Positions 24,000 to 32,220 of a stretch of DNA of 44,428 nt are shown one piece after another. Below the pieces are notes generated by a model, which made no database searches, was not told the DNA's origin, and worked only from the letters and a program-made list of their open reading frames with translations. The DNA comes from an uncultured Clostridia bacterium (GTDB taxonomy: Bacteria > Bacillota > Clostridia > Lachnospirales > Lachnospiraceae): positions 1 to 44,428 of the forward strand of contig CALBKM010000020.1 in NCBI GenBank assembly GCA_937895705.1. The letters run 5' to 3'. The position numbers and the translations under genes are program-made. Each line of letters starts with the position of its first letter. The first letter of the stretch is position 1.

Positions 24000-24278
24000 A
24001 TGGAATTACTGATTGAACTGATTGTTGAATTCATTTTTGAAGGTTTGTTGGAGGGGGCAATAGAAGGGATGGGGGCCAAAAAGGTGCCGATGCCGTTACG
24101 TATATTGGCGGCAGTTGTCTTGTTTGTATTATTGATAGGCGTCGGCGTTAGCTTTGTTTTTCTTGGAATGTCCAATGACAGCGTAGTGTTTCGTGTGCTG
24201 TTGGGTGTTGTTTTTGTGGGGTTACTTGGTGGTTTGACCTGGAAGGTATGCAAAGTGTTTAGAAAGAGAAGACAGTAG
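24000..24278 (+). CDS. Small two-helix membrane protein before the response regulator
   Basis: 92 residues with hydrophobic stretches at about 33-57 and 64-84 and a basic tail (KVCKVFRKRRQ). AGAGGGAG precedes the ATG at 24000. The response regulator ATG follows one base after its stop, so the two are surely co-transcribed. No family is recognised. Position suggests an accessory part of the signalling and transport cluster downstream. Confidence 0.75.
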   Translation: MELLIELIVEFIFEGLLEGAIEGMGAKKVPMPLRILAAVVLFVLLIGVGVSFVFLGMSNDSVVFRVLLGVVFVGLLGGLTWKVCKVFRKRRQ

Positions 24279-24279
24279 T

Positions 24280-24957
24280 ATGAAAAAGATTTTAATTGTA
24301 GAAGACGATACCAATATTAACAATATGATAAAGGAAGTACTGATCAAGCAGGGCTATGAGTGTATCCAAGCCTTTTCCGGGACAGAAGGCCTTTTGTACG
24401 TAAAGCAGGAGGAACTGCTTTTGGTGCTTTTGGACTTGATGCTTCCGGGGATGACGGGAGAGACTTTATTAAAGGAAATTAAAGCAAGAAGAAACACACC
24501 GGTGATTGTGATGTCTGCAAAAGACAGTCTGGACAGTAAGGTGGAATTGTTGACAAGCGGTGCCGAGGATTATATAACAAAGCCCTTTGAACTGGAGGAA
24601 CTGGTGGCCAGAGTCGGAGTACAGGTACGGCGTTTTGCGGGACAGGGCGAAACAGTGGGAAAGAAGCCTGCGTACAAGAATCTGGTGCTTCACGAGGAAC
24701 GTTTTTCTGCCGAAGTGGAAGGACGGGAACTGGAGCTGACAAAGCAGGAATATAAGATATTGGAGCTGTTTTTGCTACATCCGAAGAAGGTGTTTTCTAA
24801 GCAGGACATTTATGATTATGCCTGGGAGGATGTGTATATCGGTGAGGACAAGACCATCAATGTACATATCAGCAATATCCGGAAGAAGATTAAGAGTATT
24901 ACGGAGGACGAGTACATTGAGACGGTGTGGGGAATCGGTTTTCGACTTGCAAAATAA
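24280..24957 (+). CDS. OmpR/PhoB-family response regulator
   Basis: 225 residues. The receiver domain (1-115) has acidic E8/D9/D10, phospho-acceptor D52 and K81 in SAK. The C-terminal winged helix (about 130-225) ends with the typical SNIRKKI...YIETVWGIGFRL. The partner kinase is encoded at 26805 after the transporter genes. Direct repeats just downstream of its stop are a likely binding site, which would give control of the transporter genes. Confidence 0.94.
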   Translation: MKKILIVEDDTNINNMIKEVLIKQGYECIQAFSGTEGLLYVKQEELLLVLLDLMLPGMTGETLLKEIKARRNTPVIVMSAKDSLDSKVELLTSGAEDYITKPFELEELVARVGVQVRRFAGQGETVGKKPAYKNLVLHEERFSAEVEGRELELTKQEYKILELFLLHPKKVFSKQDIYDYAWEDVYIGEDKTINVHISNIRKKIKSITEDEYIETVWGIGFRLAK

Positions 24958-24959
24958 AT

Positions 24960-25014
24960 CTTTACCTTTTCTTTAACTTTTCTTTGCGATTTATTAGTAA
25001 CTCTTTCGTATGAT
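24960..25014 (+). promoter_or_regulatory. Probable response-regulator binding repeats and promoter
   Basis: Three consecutive 11-bp units CTTTACCTTTT, CTTTAACTTTT, CTTTGCGATTT (24960-24992) sit upstream of a TATGAT -10 box (25009-25014). Repeats with one helical turn period are the usual OmpR-family target. No good -35 box is present, which fits activation. Confidence 0.55.
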
Positions 25015-25045
25015 AGAGTCAGTAAAGCAAAGGAGGAGCAGTAAC

Positions 25046-25960
25046 GTGGAGTATTTATTGACAACGAATCATTTGTCAAAGCAATACGGAAAGCAGAAGG
25101 CGGTAGATAATGTTTGTCTACATGTAAAAAAAGGCGAGATTTATGGGTTAATCGGAAGAAACGGAGCAGGTAAAACGACGATTTTAAAGATGCTTTCGGG
25201 TTTGGCAGCACCGACGAACGGAGAGTTTTCTTTGTTCGGAAAGGACGGAAAGGAATCCAGAGAACTCAGAGGTCGTATCGGAACCCTGATTGAGAACCCG
25301 GGTATTTATGCCAATATGTCGGCTTATGAGAACCTGAAAATAAAGTGTCTTGCCATGGGAGTACCGGCAAAGGGTACCATAGAAGAGGTATTGAAAATTG
25401 TAGGTTTGGAGAAGACCGGAAAGAAGCGAGTGAAGAATTTTTCTCTCGGTATGAAACAGCGCCTCGGTATTGCTCTTGCCTTAATCGGCAATCCGGATCT
25501 GGTGATTCTGGACGAACCGATTAACGGTTTGGACCCGCAAGGTATTGTGGAAGTCAGAGCGGTAATCGAGACTTTAAATAAAGAACAGGGAATTACCTTT
25601 ATTATTTCCAGCCATATTTTGGAGGAGTTATCCAAAATTGCAACCAAGTACGGCATCATCCACAACGGAGTGTTGTTACAAGAGATGACCGCGGAACAGC
25701 TGATGGAAAAGTGCGGAGAGTATATTGAGCTTCGTACCCAGGATGCAAAGCAGGCATGCACGGTCATTGAAAGCATGGGAATTACGAAATACAAGGTAGT
25801 GGATGCGGAAACCATACAGATTTACGAGCAATTGCAGGAGAGCGGAACCATTGCACTCCGTCTGGCGGAACGTGGAATCGCAATCAAGGGAATTATCGTG
25901 AAAAACGAAGCTCTGGAGGATTACTATCTGAACCTGACGGGAGGTGCTGTAAATGCTTAA
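25046..25960 (+). CDS. ABC transporter ATP-binding subunit
   Basis: 304 residues. Walker A GRNGAGKTT, signature SLGMKQRLGIALAL and Walker B LVILDEPINGLDP are intact, and a C-terminal extension of about 80 residues follows, as in lantibiotic/bacitracin-type exporters. Start GTG 25046 is placed by AAAGGAGGAG 8 nt upstream. The stop overlaps the permease start. With the two-component genes it makes a Bce/Lan-like antimicrobial-peptide sensing and export cluster, by architecture only. Confidence 0.93.
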   Translation: MEYLLTTNHLSKQYGKQKAVDNVCLHVKKGEIYGLIGRNGAGKTTILKMLSGLAAPTNGEFSLFGKDGKESRELRGRIGTLIENPGIYANMSAYENLKIKCLAMGVPAKGTIEEVLKIVGLEKTGKKRVKNFSLGMKQRLGIALALIGNPDLVILDEPINGLDPQGIVEVRAVIETLNKEQGITFIISSHILEELSKIATKYGIIHNGVLLQEMTAEQLMEKCGEYIELRTQDAKQACTVIESMGITKYKVVDAETIQIYEQLQESGTIALRLAERGIAIKGIIVKNEALEDYYLNLTGGAVNA

Positions 25961-26795
25961 TTTGTTGAAAATGGACTTATATCGTTTGTTTCGTTCTTCT
26001 ACTACATGGATTATGCTCCTTGTGACTGTCGGAATGGCGGTATTCGGGGTATCCATGACGAAGTATGACGCCTCCAATATGGAGCAGGGGGCGGATTCCA
26101 TGGCTACGGAAATCGGTGCGGATGTCAGTGATGACGGTGTAAATCTAAATTTTGGAATCTCTGCGACGACCTTACCGGAGTGGGCTACAGGGGATGTAGA
26201 TTTTGCGGATTTGGTAAATACACAGGTAGGAAGCGGCCTGTTTCTCATCGTGGTATCGATTTTTGTGACGCTGTTTGTATGCGCAGAGCATAAGAACGGA
26301 TATATAAAGAATATTGCCGGTCAGTTCCCGAACCGGGGAGTGCTGATTGTATCAAAGGCTGTTGCAATAGGGGCGCAGGTTCTTGCTATGTTTTTGGTAC
26401 TGTTCGTTACTATGTTTGTGACCGGAAAGATTTGTTTCGGAGAGAAGCTGGTGCTGAATTCCGTAGGAAAATTGTTTACGGTACTGGGTGGGCAGTTTGT
26501 GCTTCACTATGCGTTTGCGGGAGTGATTCTTTGCCTTGGCGTGTTGTTCCGCAGCTCGGCCCTTAGTATGACCATTGGCATTTTAATCAGTTGTAAGCTG
26601 ACATCGTTGTTGTATATGTTGGGCAACAAATTTTCTCTTGATTTAACCAGATATGCCTTGGAAACAAATGTAACCAGATATTCCGTGATAACGGACAAGA
26701 AAGAAATTCTCGTGATGATGCTTTCGGCGGCGGTTATATTTGCGGTAACCATCGGAACGTCAATCATCGTAATGCAAAAGAGAGATGTAAGATAA
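25953..26795 (+). CDS. ABC-2 type permease
   Basis: 280 residues with six membrane helices: one at about 20-38, an extracytoplasmic loop of about 60 residues rich in D and G, then helices near 94, 133, 178, 203 and 258. This is the ABC-2/LanE-like permease layout. It overlaps the ATPase gene by 8 bp, so the two proteins form one transporter. Substrate unknown; antimicrobial peptide export is the best guess from its neighbours. Confidence 0.88.
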   Translation: MLNLLKMDLYRLFRSSTTWIMLLVTVGMAVFGVSMTKYDASNMEQGADSMATEIGADVSDDGVNLNFGISATTLPEWATGDVDFADLVNTQVGSGLFLIVVSIFVTLFVCAEHKNGYIKNIAGQFPNRGVLIVSKAVAIGAQVLAMFLVLFVTMFVTGKICFGEKLVLNSVGKLFTVLGGQFVLHYAFAGVILCLGVLFRSSALSMTIGILISCKLTSLLYMLGNKFSLDLTRYALETNVTRYSVITDKKEILVMMLSAAVIFAVTIGTSIIVMQKRDVR

Positions 26796-26804
26796 GGAGT
26801 AGTT

Positions 26805-27725
26805 ATGATTGTATGGGCGGTAGCTGCGACTCTTGCGGCGATAGTACTGTGTTTCATACTGATATTCTACCGGCGGCAGGTAAAGTTTACTTGCCGCCAG
26901 TTGGCGTTTGTAAAAGAGAATGATACGAACATGCGCCTTCAGAGTCAAGGAGGGTTTCCTGAGCTGGATACACTGCGGCAGGAAATCAACGAGGTGCTGG
27001 CACAGACGAAGGAACTGAACAGGGAGACCTTGCGGGGAGAGGAACGCTTTAAGGAGACCATCACGAATATTTCGCATGATATCCGGACGCCGCTGACCTC
27101 ACTGGATGGATACTTTCAGCTATTACAGGAAACGGAGGACGAGGAAGAACGGGCACGGTATGTCGCGATTATTAAAGAGCGCATTTCCGGTTTAAAGGAG
27201 ATGTTGGAGGAGCTGTTTACTTACACCAGACTACAGAATAAAAGCTATGAATTGCCTACAGAGTCAGTGGATTTCGGAAAATGTGTGTATGAGACGGTAT
27301 TTTCCTTTTATGATGAATTCAAGAAGAGGAATATTGAGCCGGAGGTAGAATTTACGGAAGATGCTTGTCCGGTACAGGGAAATAAGGAAGCATTCCGGCG
27401 CATTTTGCAGAATATACTGAAGAATGCTCTGGAACACGGGAAGAACCGATTTGCGCTATGCTTGGAGAAAGAGGATGGGTATGTACGCTTTGTATGTGAA
27501 AATGAGGTGGAACGTCCGGGAGAAATTAATGCAGAGCAGGTATTTGAACGTTTCTATAAGGCAGACTCCGCCAGAACTCATACATCCACGGGGCTGGGTC
27601 TTTCCATTGCAAAGAGTTTTACGGAAAAGATGGGAGGGACAATAGAAGCTTCGCTTGAGGGACAGGTATTTCGGATTACGGTAGAATATCCGCTAAGACA
27701 GGGAACAGCGGAAGGGAAGAGCTAA
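26805..27725 (+). CDS. Sensor histidine kinase
   Basis: 306 residues. One N-terminal membrane helix (about 3-22) without an extracytoplasmic domain, then the dimerisation domain with ITNISHDIRTPLTSL (H91) and an ATPase domain with N box NILKNALEHG, FERFYKAD and G2 box STGLGLSIAK. Kinases lacking a sensor domain and encoded beside an ABC transporter usually sense through that transporter. TAAGGAG precedes ATG 26805. Confidence 0.93.
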   Translation: MIVWAVAATLAAIVLCFILIFYRRQVKFTCRQLAFVKENDTNMRLQSQGGFPELDTLRQEINEVLAQTKELNRETLRGEERFKETITNISHDIRTPLTSLDGYFQLLQETEDEEERARYVAIIKERISGLKEMLEELFTYTRLQNKSYELPTESVDFGKCVYETVFSFYDEFKKRNIEPEVEFTEDACPVQGNKEAFRRILQNILKNALEHGKNRFALCLEKEDGYVRFVCENEVERPGEINAEQVFERFYKADSARTHTSTGLGLSIAKSFTEKMGGTIEASLEGQVFRITVEYPLRQGTAEGKS

Positions 27726-27734
27726 AGGTGTTAT

Positions 27735-27765
27735 TTGACTTTTTATAGGGAATATGTTATAACAT
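27735..27765 (+). promoter_or_regulatory. Promoter with dyad over the -10 box
   Basis: TTGACT (27735-27740), 17 bp, TATAAC (27758-27763). The perfect palindrome ATGTTATAACAT (27754-27765) covers the -10 box and could bind a repressor. Confidence 0.6.
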
Positions 27766-27829
27766 TCCGAGGGTAAAGATTGCCGCTTAGGATAAGCGAA
27801 CTATAGGGAATTTGCTTAGGAGAGATGTT

Positions 27830-28729
27830 ATGCTTTGGATTTGGCTGACCCTTTTATACGGTGTGATTAAAGGAACCCGTGAAATCATAAAGAAGAAGTC
27901 CATGGAAAAGAACACCATACTGGAGGTGCTGTTTGTTTACACCCTCCTTTCTTTTCTGATGGTAACGCCGGGAGCATCGCAAGTGGGCGGTGTGCCGTGG
28001 CAGGATATGATCTGGATTGCGGTAAAGTCCTTTGTTATTTTTGTGGCCTGGATATTCAGCTTTAAGGCAATCAAGAAGATGCCGATCAGCTTGTACGGAC
28101 TGCTGGATTTGTCCAGAGTTATATTTTCGACACTGATGGGAGTTGTTTTTTTGAAGGAAGGAATGACTCTCTGGCAGACAGTGGGGTTAGTTCTTGTGTG
28201 CGCGGGCCTTTTGTTGTACCGGTATCAGACGGGAGGAAAACGACTTTTCGGAAAAAGGAATGGAACAGCAGAACCGGTAACGAAAGAACCGGCAGAAAAA
28301 GTCGGCTTTAAAATTGTTTGTTTTGCACTGCTGTCTTGTTTGTTAAACGGAGTATCCGGCACCATGGATAAGGTGCTGATGCAGCGAATGACCAGTACCC
28401 AGTTACAGTTCTGGTATATGCTGTTTCTGGTGCTGTTTTACCTGGCGTATATTCTTATTACAAGGACCAAAATCCGGTTGTGGAGTGCGCTTAAAAATTA
28501 CTGGATTTGGATTTTAAGTCTGATTTTTGTTATCGGGGATAAGGCGCTGTTTATTGCAAATCAGTCCACGGACAGCAAAGTGACAATTATGACACTGTTA
28601 AAACAGGCGGGATGTATCGTAACGATTCTGGCAGGAAAGTTTATTTTTAAAGAAAAAAACATCGGTTACAAGTTATTTTGTGCAGGCGTGATTATAACCG
28701 GAATAGTGTTGTCGGTGGCGTTGAAATAG
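27830..28729 (+). CDS. EamA/DMT-superfamily transporter
   Basis: 299 residues with ten hydrophobic helices in two EamA repeats separated by a charged cytoplasmic linker (KRNGTAEPVTKEPAEK, about residue 145). The superfamily moves metabolites, often as exporters; the substrate is unknown. TTAGGAGAG ends 7 nt before ATG 27830, so the in-frame TTG at 27812 is not used. It has its own promoter and is probably monocistronic. Confidence 0.88.
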   Translation: MLWIWLTLLYGVIKGTREIIKKKSMEKNTILEVLFVYTLLSFLMVTPGASQVGGVPWQDMIWIAVKSFVIFVAWIFSFKAIKKMPISLYGLLDLSRVIFSTLMGVVFLKEGMTLWQTVGLVLVCAGLLLYRYQTGGKRLFGKRNGTAEPVTKEPAEKVGFKIVCFALLSCLLNGVSGTMDKVLMQRMTSTQLQFWYMLFLVLFYLAYILITRTKIRLWSALKNYWIWILSLIFVIGDKALFIANQSTDSKVTIMTLLKQAGCIVTILAGKFIFKEKNIGYKLFCAGVIITGIVLSVALK

Positions 28730-28799
28730 CGGTCTCACAGAGGGATGAAAGTAACACCGTAAATAATACGGAAAAATGATAAAGAATGAATAGAAATGT

Positions 28800-28841
28800 C
28801 CTTCTTTCCAAATAATAGTTACAAATAAATTGGAAAGAAGG
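28800..28841 (+). promoter_or_regulatory. Hairpin sequestering the ribosome binding site
   Basis: Perfect 12-bp inverted repeat CCTTCTTTCCAA (28800-28811) and TTGGAAAGAAGG (28830-28841) with an 18-nt loop. The 3' arm contains the AGAAGG ribosome binding site of the gene at 28849. As RNA it would block initiation; as DNA it could be an operator. Confidence 0.65.
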
Positions 28842-28848
28842 ATTATTT

Positions 28849-29280
28849 ATGCAGGAAGATACCAGAAAATTGTTACAGGAATGTAACTCCGGCTGTAAGA
28901 TGGCAATCAATAGTATGAATCAGATTCAGGATTATACCACCTCCGAAGGGCTGGCCACCTTGATTCGTGAGAGCAAGGAGCGTCACGAGAAGCTGGAGGC
29001 GGAGAGCGCGAAGCTTTTAGAGGAGAACGGGGAATACGAAAAGGACCCGGGAATGATGGCATCTGCCATGTCCTGGCTGACCACCGAAATGAAGATGATG
29101 GTAAAACGGAGTGATACCGAAATCGCAAAGATTATGATGAACGGTTGCAACATGGGAATTCAGACCATTACGGAAAAGGCACATGAATTTGAAAATGCAT
29201 CCGGGGAGAGCAAGAAGCTTGCGGAGCGCCTTGTGAAAGAAGAAGAGGACTTCATGGAGAAATTAAAAACGTATTTATAA
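28849..29280 (+). CDS. Helical bundle protein, ferritin-like/DUF2383-like
   Basis: 143 residues, almost wholly amphipathic helix and rich in E, K and M, without membrane segments. The pattern of four helices (LLQECNSGCKMAINSM; LATLIRESKERHEKLEAES; AMSWLTTEMKMMVK; IMMNGCNMGIQTITEKAHEF) resembles the small ferritin-like PA2169/DUF2383 group, but I am not sure of the family. Translation is probably controlled by the hairpin holding its ribosome binding site. Confidence 0.7.
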   Translation: MQEDTRKLLQECNSGCKMAINSMNQIQDYTTSEGLATLIRESKERHEKLEAESAKLLEENGEYEKDPGMMASAMSWLTTEMKMMVKRSDTEIAKIMMNGCNMGIQTITEKAHEFENASGESKKLAERLVKEEEDFMEKLKTYL

Positions 29281-29309
29281 TACCGTGAAGTAGGAAGAAA
29301 AAGATTTGG

Positions 29310-29354
29310 GCGGAGATGAACCTTGCGGGAACGGGGGCATGTCCGCTTTCTTTT
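29310..29354 (+). terminator. Terminator of the helical-bundle gene
   Basis: Stem GCGGAgATG/CATgTCCGC (29310-29318 with 29338-29346, one mismatch) then TTTCTTTT. Confidence 0.6.
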
Positions 29355-29399
29355 ATAAGAAAAGATGCGGATTCGCTTTTGAAAGGTTGTTAAGAAATC

Positions 29400-29428
29400 T
29401 TGACAAAGATACTGCCATACGGTATTAT
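29400..29428 (+). promoter_or_regulatory. Promoter of the glycine-riboswitch symporter unit
   Basis: TTGACA (29400-29405), 17 bp, TATTAT (29423-29428). Transcription would start near 29435, just before the GGGC-AAAA-GCTC mini-hairpin preceding the aptamer. Confidence 0.8.
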
Positions 29429-29451
29429 TTTAGTGGGCAAAAGCTCGAAAA

Positions 29452-29534
29452 TCTTGGAGAGATTCATTACAAATGAACGCCGAAGGTGTAAGGTGACGAA
29501 ATGTCACCGATCTCTCAGGCAAAAGGACAGGAGG
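29452..29534 (+). promoter_or_regulatory. Glycine riboswitch, single aptamer
   Basis: The conserved core is clear: GGAGAG (29456-29461), CGCCGAAGG near 29479, the P3b hairpin GGTGAC/GTCACC and CTCTCAGGCAAAAGGACAG (29512-29530). There is one aptamer rather than the common tandem pair. Outer stem P1 pairs TCTTG (29452-29456) with CAGGA (29528-29532), which is part of the AGGAGG ribosome binding site (29529-29534). Ligand binding should thus hide the site and lower translation: an OFF switch, logical for an importer. Confidence 0.93.
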
Positions 29535-29542
29535 ATTTTTTT

Positions 29543-31072
29543 ATGAAAGGCTTTATGGAGCTTCTTACCGAAATTAACGGTAAGGTCAACGACTTCGTCT
29601 GGGTTCAGGTAGGACTGATTTTGTTAATCGGTGCCGGTTTACTCACGACGATTGTAACGAAGGTGTTCCAAATCAGTCATTTGAAGCACTGGTGGACGAA
29701 GACCATTGTAAGCGTATTTAAAAAGGACGCACGGAAGAAGGAAAAGGGTTCTGTTTCTCAGTTTCAGGCACTTTGTACGGCACTGGCGGCTACCATCGGT
29801 ACCGGTAATATTGCCGGCGTGGCAGCGGCTATCGTCATCGGTGGACCGGGTGCGGTGTTCTGGATGTGGATTATGGCATTCCTCGGAATGATGACCAACT
29901 TTTCCGAAAACGTATTGGGTATTTATTACCGTCGCAGAAACAAGCAGGGCGAGTGGTCCGGCGGTCCGATGTATTATCTGCAGGACGGTTTGGGAAAAAT
30001 GAAGGGATGTAAGTTTGTCGGTAAGATTCTTGCGATTTTATTTGCTATCTGTGCGATTTTAGCATCCTTCGGTATCGGTAACATGGGCCAGATTAATAAG
30101 ATTGTTATTAATATGGAATCTGCATTCTTTAAGAATGTAGAGGCGCCGACGGTGGTTGGAGATGCTTCTTTGATTGCCCTTATTATCGGTCTTGTACTTA
30201 TGGTAGTGGCGGCACTTATTATTATCGGTGGTTTGCAGCGTATTGCAGCGGTAGCGGAGCGTGTGGTTCCGTTCATGGCAATTGCTTATGTGGTAGGATG
30301 TCTGGTAATTCTCTTTGTACATATCGGTGATATCGGTGCAATTTTCGGATCTATCTTTAAGTTTGCCTTCGGTATTAAGGCGGTCGGCGGTGCGGTTGCC
30401 GGTGTTGCAATTAAGACTGTAATTGTACAGGGCTGTAAGCGTGGTGCATTCTCCAATGAAGCAGGCTTAGGTTCTTCCGTTATGGTACATTCCAACTCCA
30501 ATGTAAAGGAGCCGGTAAAACAGGGTATGTGGGGTATCTTCGAAGTATTCGCGGATACCATGGTGGTATGTACCATGACTGCTGTAGTAGTACTTTCTTC
30601 CGGTGCAATCGATTTGAATACCGGTCTTGCGGTAAAGGGCACTGACGATGCAACTTTGGTTGCAAAGGCTTTCGGTAATGTGTTTGGAAAGCCGGGTGAA
30701 TGGTTTATTGCCATCGCAATGTTGTTGTTCGCATTTACTACCGTACTTGGCTGGTCTCACTACGGTAGTAAGGCTGTGGAGTACTTATTCGGTTTGAAGG
30801 CTGTGAAGTTCTACAAGGTATTTTTCGTACTTCTGGTAGTCAGCGGTGCGCTGATGAGTTCCTCCATTGCATGGGACATCTCCGATACCTTTAACGGTAT
30901 GATGATGATTCCGAACTTAATCGGTGTGGTGGTATTGTCTCCGGTGCTGATTAAGATTGTACGAAACTATGTGGATCGTAAGATTAAGGGCAAGGTGGTA
31001 ACGCCGGTGCTATCTTATGATAATGAAATACAGAAGGTTATGGAAGAGGCCGTGAAGAACGGGGAAGAGTAA
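29543..31072 (+). CDS. Alanine/glycine:cation symporter (AGCS family)
   Basis: 509 residues with about eleven membrane helices. The family signature GGPGAVFWMWIMAFLGM (about residue 107) and SHYGSKAVEYLFG near 400 are present. It imports alanine or glycine with Na+. ATG 29543 follows AGGAGG by 8 nt; the in-frame start upstream lies inside the riboswitch. The glycine aptamer implies that glycine is a relevant substrate. Confidence 0.95.
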   Translation: MKGFMELLTEINGKVNDFVWVQVGLILLIGAGLLTTIVTKVFQISHLKHWWTKTIVSVFKKDARKKEKGSVSQFQALCTALAATIGTGNIAGVAAAIVIGGPGAVFWMWIMAFLGMMTNFSENVLGIYYRRRNKQGEWSGGPMYYLQDGLGKMKGCKFVGKILAILFAICAILASFGIGNMGQINKIVINMESAFFKNVEAPTVVGDASLIALIIGLVLMVVAALIIIGGLQRIAAVAERVVPFMAIAYVVGCLVILFVHIGDIGAIFGSIFKFAFGIKAVGGAVAGVAIKTVIVQGCKRGAFSNEAGLGSSVMVHSNSNVKEPVKQGMWGIFEVFADTMVVCTMTAVVVLSSGAIDLNTGLAVKGTDDATLVAKAFGNVFGKPGEWFIAIAMLLFAFTTVLGWSHYGSKAVEYLFGLKAVKFYKVFFVLLVVSGALMSSSIAWDISDTFNGMMMIPNLIGVVVLSPVLIKIVRNYVDRKIKGKVVTPVLSYDNEIQKVMEEAVKNGEE

Positions 31073-31092
31073 ATTTTGATTTGAGTAGGAAG

Positions 31093-31120
31093 GGCTGTTG
31101 CGTGAGCGGCGGCCTTTTTT
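31093..31120 (+). terminator. Terminator of the symporter gene
   Basis: 9-bp stem (31093-31101 with 31106-31114), GTGA loop, then TTTTTT. Confidence 0.88.
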
Positions 31121-31205
31121 GTGACGTTGAGAATACCGCTGAGTTTTTTTGGGAAATAGTCCACCGCCACAAAATGTTGCATACTATGTGCGACAGCCTT
31201 TGGGT

Positions 31206-31234
31206 TTGACAAGAGTAAGTGAGATTGGTAAAAT
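31206..31234 (+). promoter_or_regulatory. Promoter of the GNAT/peptidase-HAD unit
   Basis: TTGACA (31206-31211), 17 bp, TAAAAT (31229-31234). Confidence 0.8.
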
Positions 31235-31285
31235 GAGAGGTAATATATAAATGGAACGAAATTGCTTAACGAAAGGTGAGAAGGG

Positions 31286-31696
31286 ATGGAAATTAGAAAG
31301 TGTACATTAGAGGATGTTTCACGGTTGGCAGTGTTGAATAAACAATTAATCGAGGATGAGCAAAGTAATAATCCGATGACGGTACAAGAATTGGAAGAGC
31401 GTATGAGTGGTTTCTTGAATTCAGAGTACGATGCGTATCTATTTCTGGTTGAAGAGGAAGTGGTAGGTTACGCATTGGTAAAAAGGACATGTAAGCCGCT
31501 ATATTTGCGCCAGTTTTTGATTACAAGGGAATATCGTCAAAGACATTATGGAACCGAAGCATTTCATGCACTATTGAAGTATCTCGATGTAGACCGGATG
31601 GATATAGAGGTATTGCCTTGGAATGAGCGTGGAATGCGGTTTTGGGAAAGTTGCGGATTTAAGGAGATTAGCAGATACATGAGACTTGAGAAATAG
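31286..31696 (+). CDS. GNAT-family N-acetyltransferase
   Basis: 136 residues, a complete GNAT fold: N-terminal IRKCTLEDVSRLAVLN-like strand and helix, central YLRQFLITREYRQRHYGTEAF acetyl-CoA (motif A) segment near residue 80, and a C-terminal FWESCGFKEISRYM. Transfers acetyl from acetyl-CoA to an amine; acceptor unknown. GAGAAGG precedes ATG 31286. It is the first gene of a four-gene unit. Confidence 0.9.
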   Translation: MEIRKCTLEDVSRLAVLNKQLIEDEQSNNPMTVQELEERMSGFLNSEYDAYLFLVEEEVVGYALVKRTCKPLYLRQFLITREYRQRHYGTEAFHALLKYLDVDRMDIEVLPWNERGMRFWESCGFKEISRYMRLEK

Positions 31697-31727
31697 AGTG
31701 GGGAGTATAGCAGAAGGGAGTAAGCGT

Positions 31728-32174
31728 ATGCAAATCAAAGAATACACTAATACGGAACAGGAGCAAAACGAAGTCCTAAACTTCTTAGAAGCAGTCCTTC
31801 CGGAATCCGGACGCAACCTGGATGCCGGTGCAATACAACAGTATGTAAAAAGTCTGGAACAGTTTGAAAGGGTTTGGTGTCTATATGACGGAGCCGACCT
31901 CATTGGAACTGTGGGGATACGGAGACTGGAAGAAGAGAACTGTGAACTGAAAGCATTTTACTTATACAGTAAATATCACGGGCAAGGCCTGGGTTATAGG
32001 TTATTGTCTGTGGCTTTGGAGGCGGCAAAGAAAGCCGGGTACGAGGCAATGTTATTGGATACGATTTCTACGTCCGAACGGGCGATACGGTTATATAAGG
32101 CAGTGGGATATGAGGAAATAGAACAGTATAAGGAGACCATAAGGTCTGACGTGTTTATGAAAAAGCAGTTGTAA
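31728..32174 (+). CDS. GNAT-family N-acetyltransferase
   Basis: 148 residues. Motif A is CELKAFYLYSKYHGQGLGYRLL (Q-x-x-G-x-G/A type, near residue 78), with a C-terminal AIRLYKAVGYEEIEQYK. AGAAGGGAG precedes ATG 31728; the in-frame codon at 31686 overlaps the previous gene and has no site. Probably co-transcribed with the GNAT upstream, 31 bp away. Acceptor unknown. Confidence 0.9.
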   Translation: MQIKEYTNTEQEQNEVLNFLEAVLPESGRNLDAGAIQQYVKSLEQFERVWCLYDGADLIGTVGIRRLEEENCELKAFYLYSKYHGQGLGYRLLSVALEAAKKAGYEAMLLDTISTSERAIRLYKAVGYEEIEQYKETIRSDVFMKKQL

Positions 32175-32220
32175 GGGATGTTGTGCGTGAGATAGATTTA
32201 TTTAAACGGAGGCGAATCGG

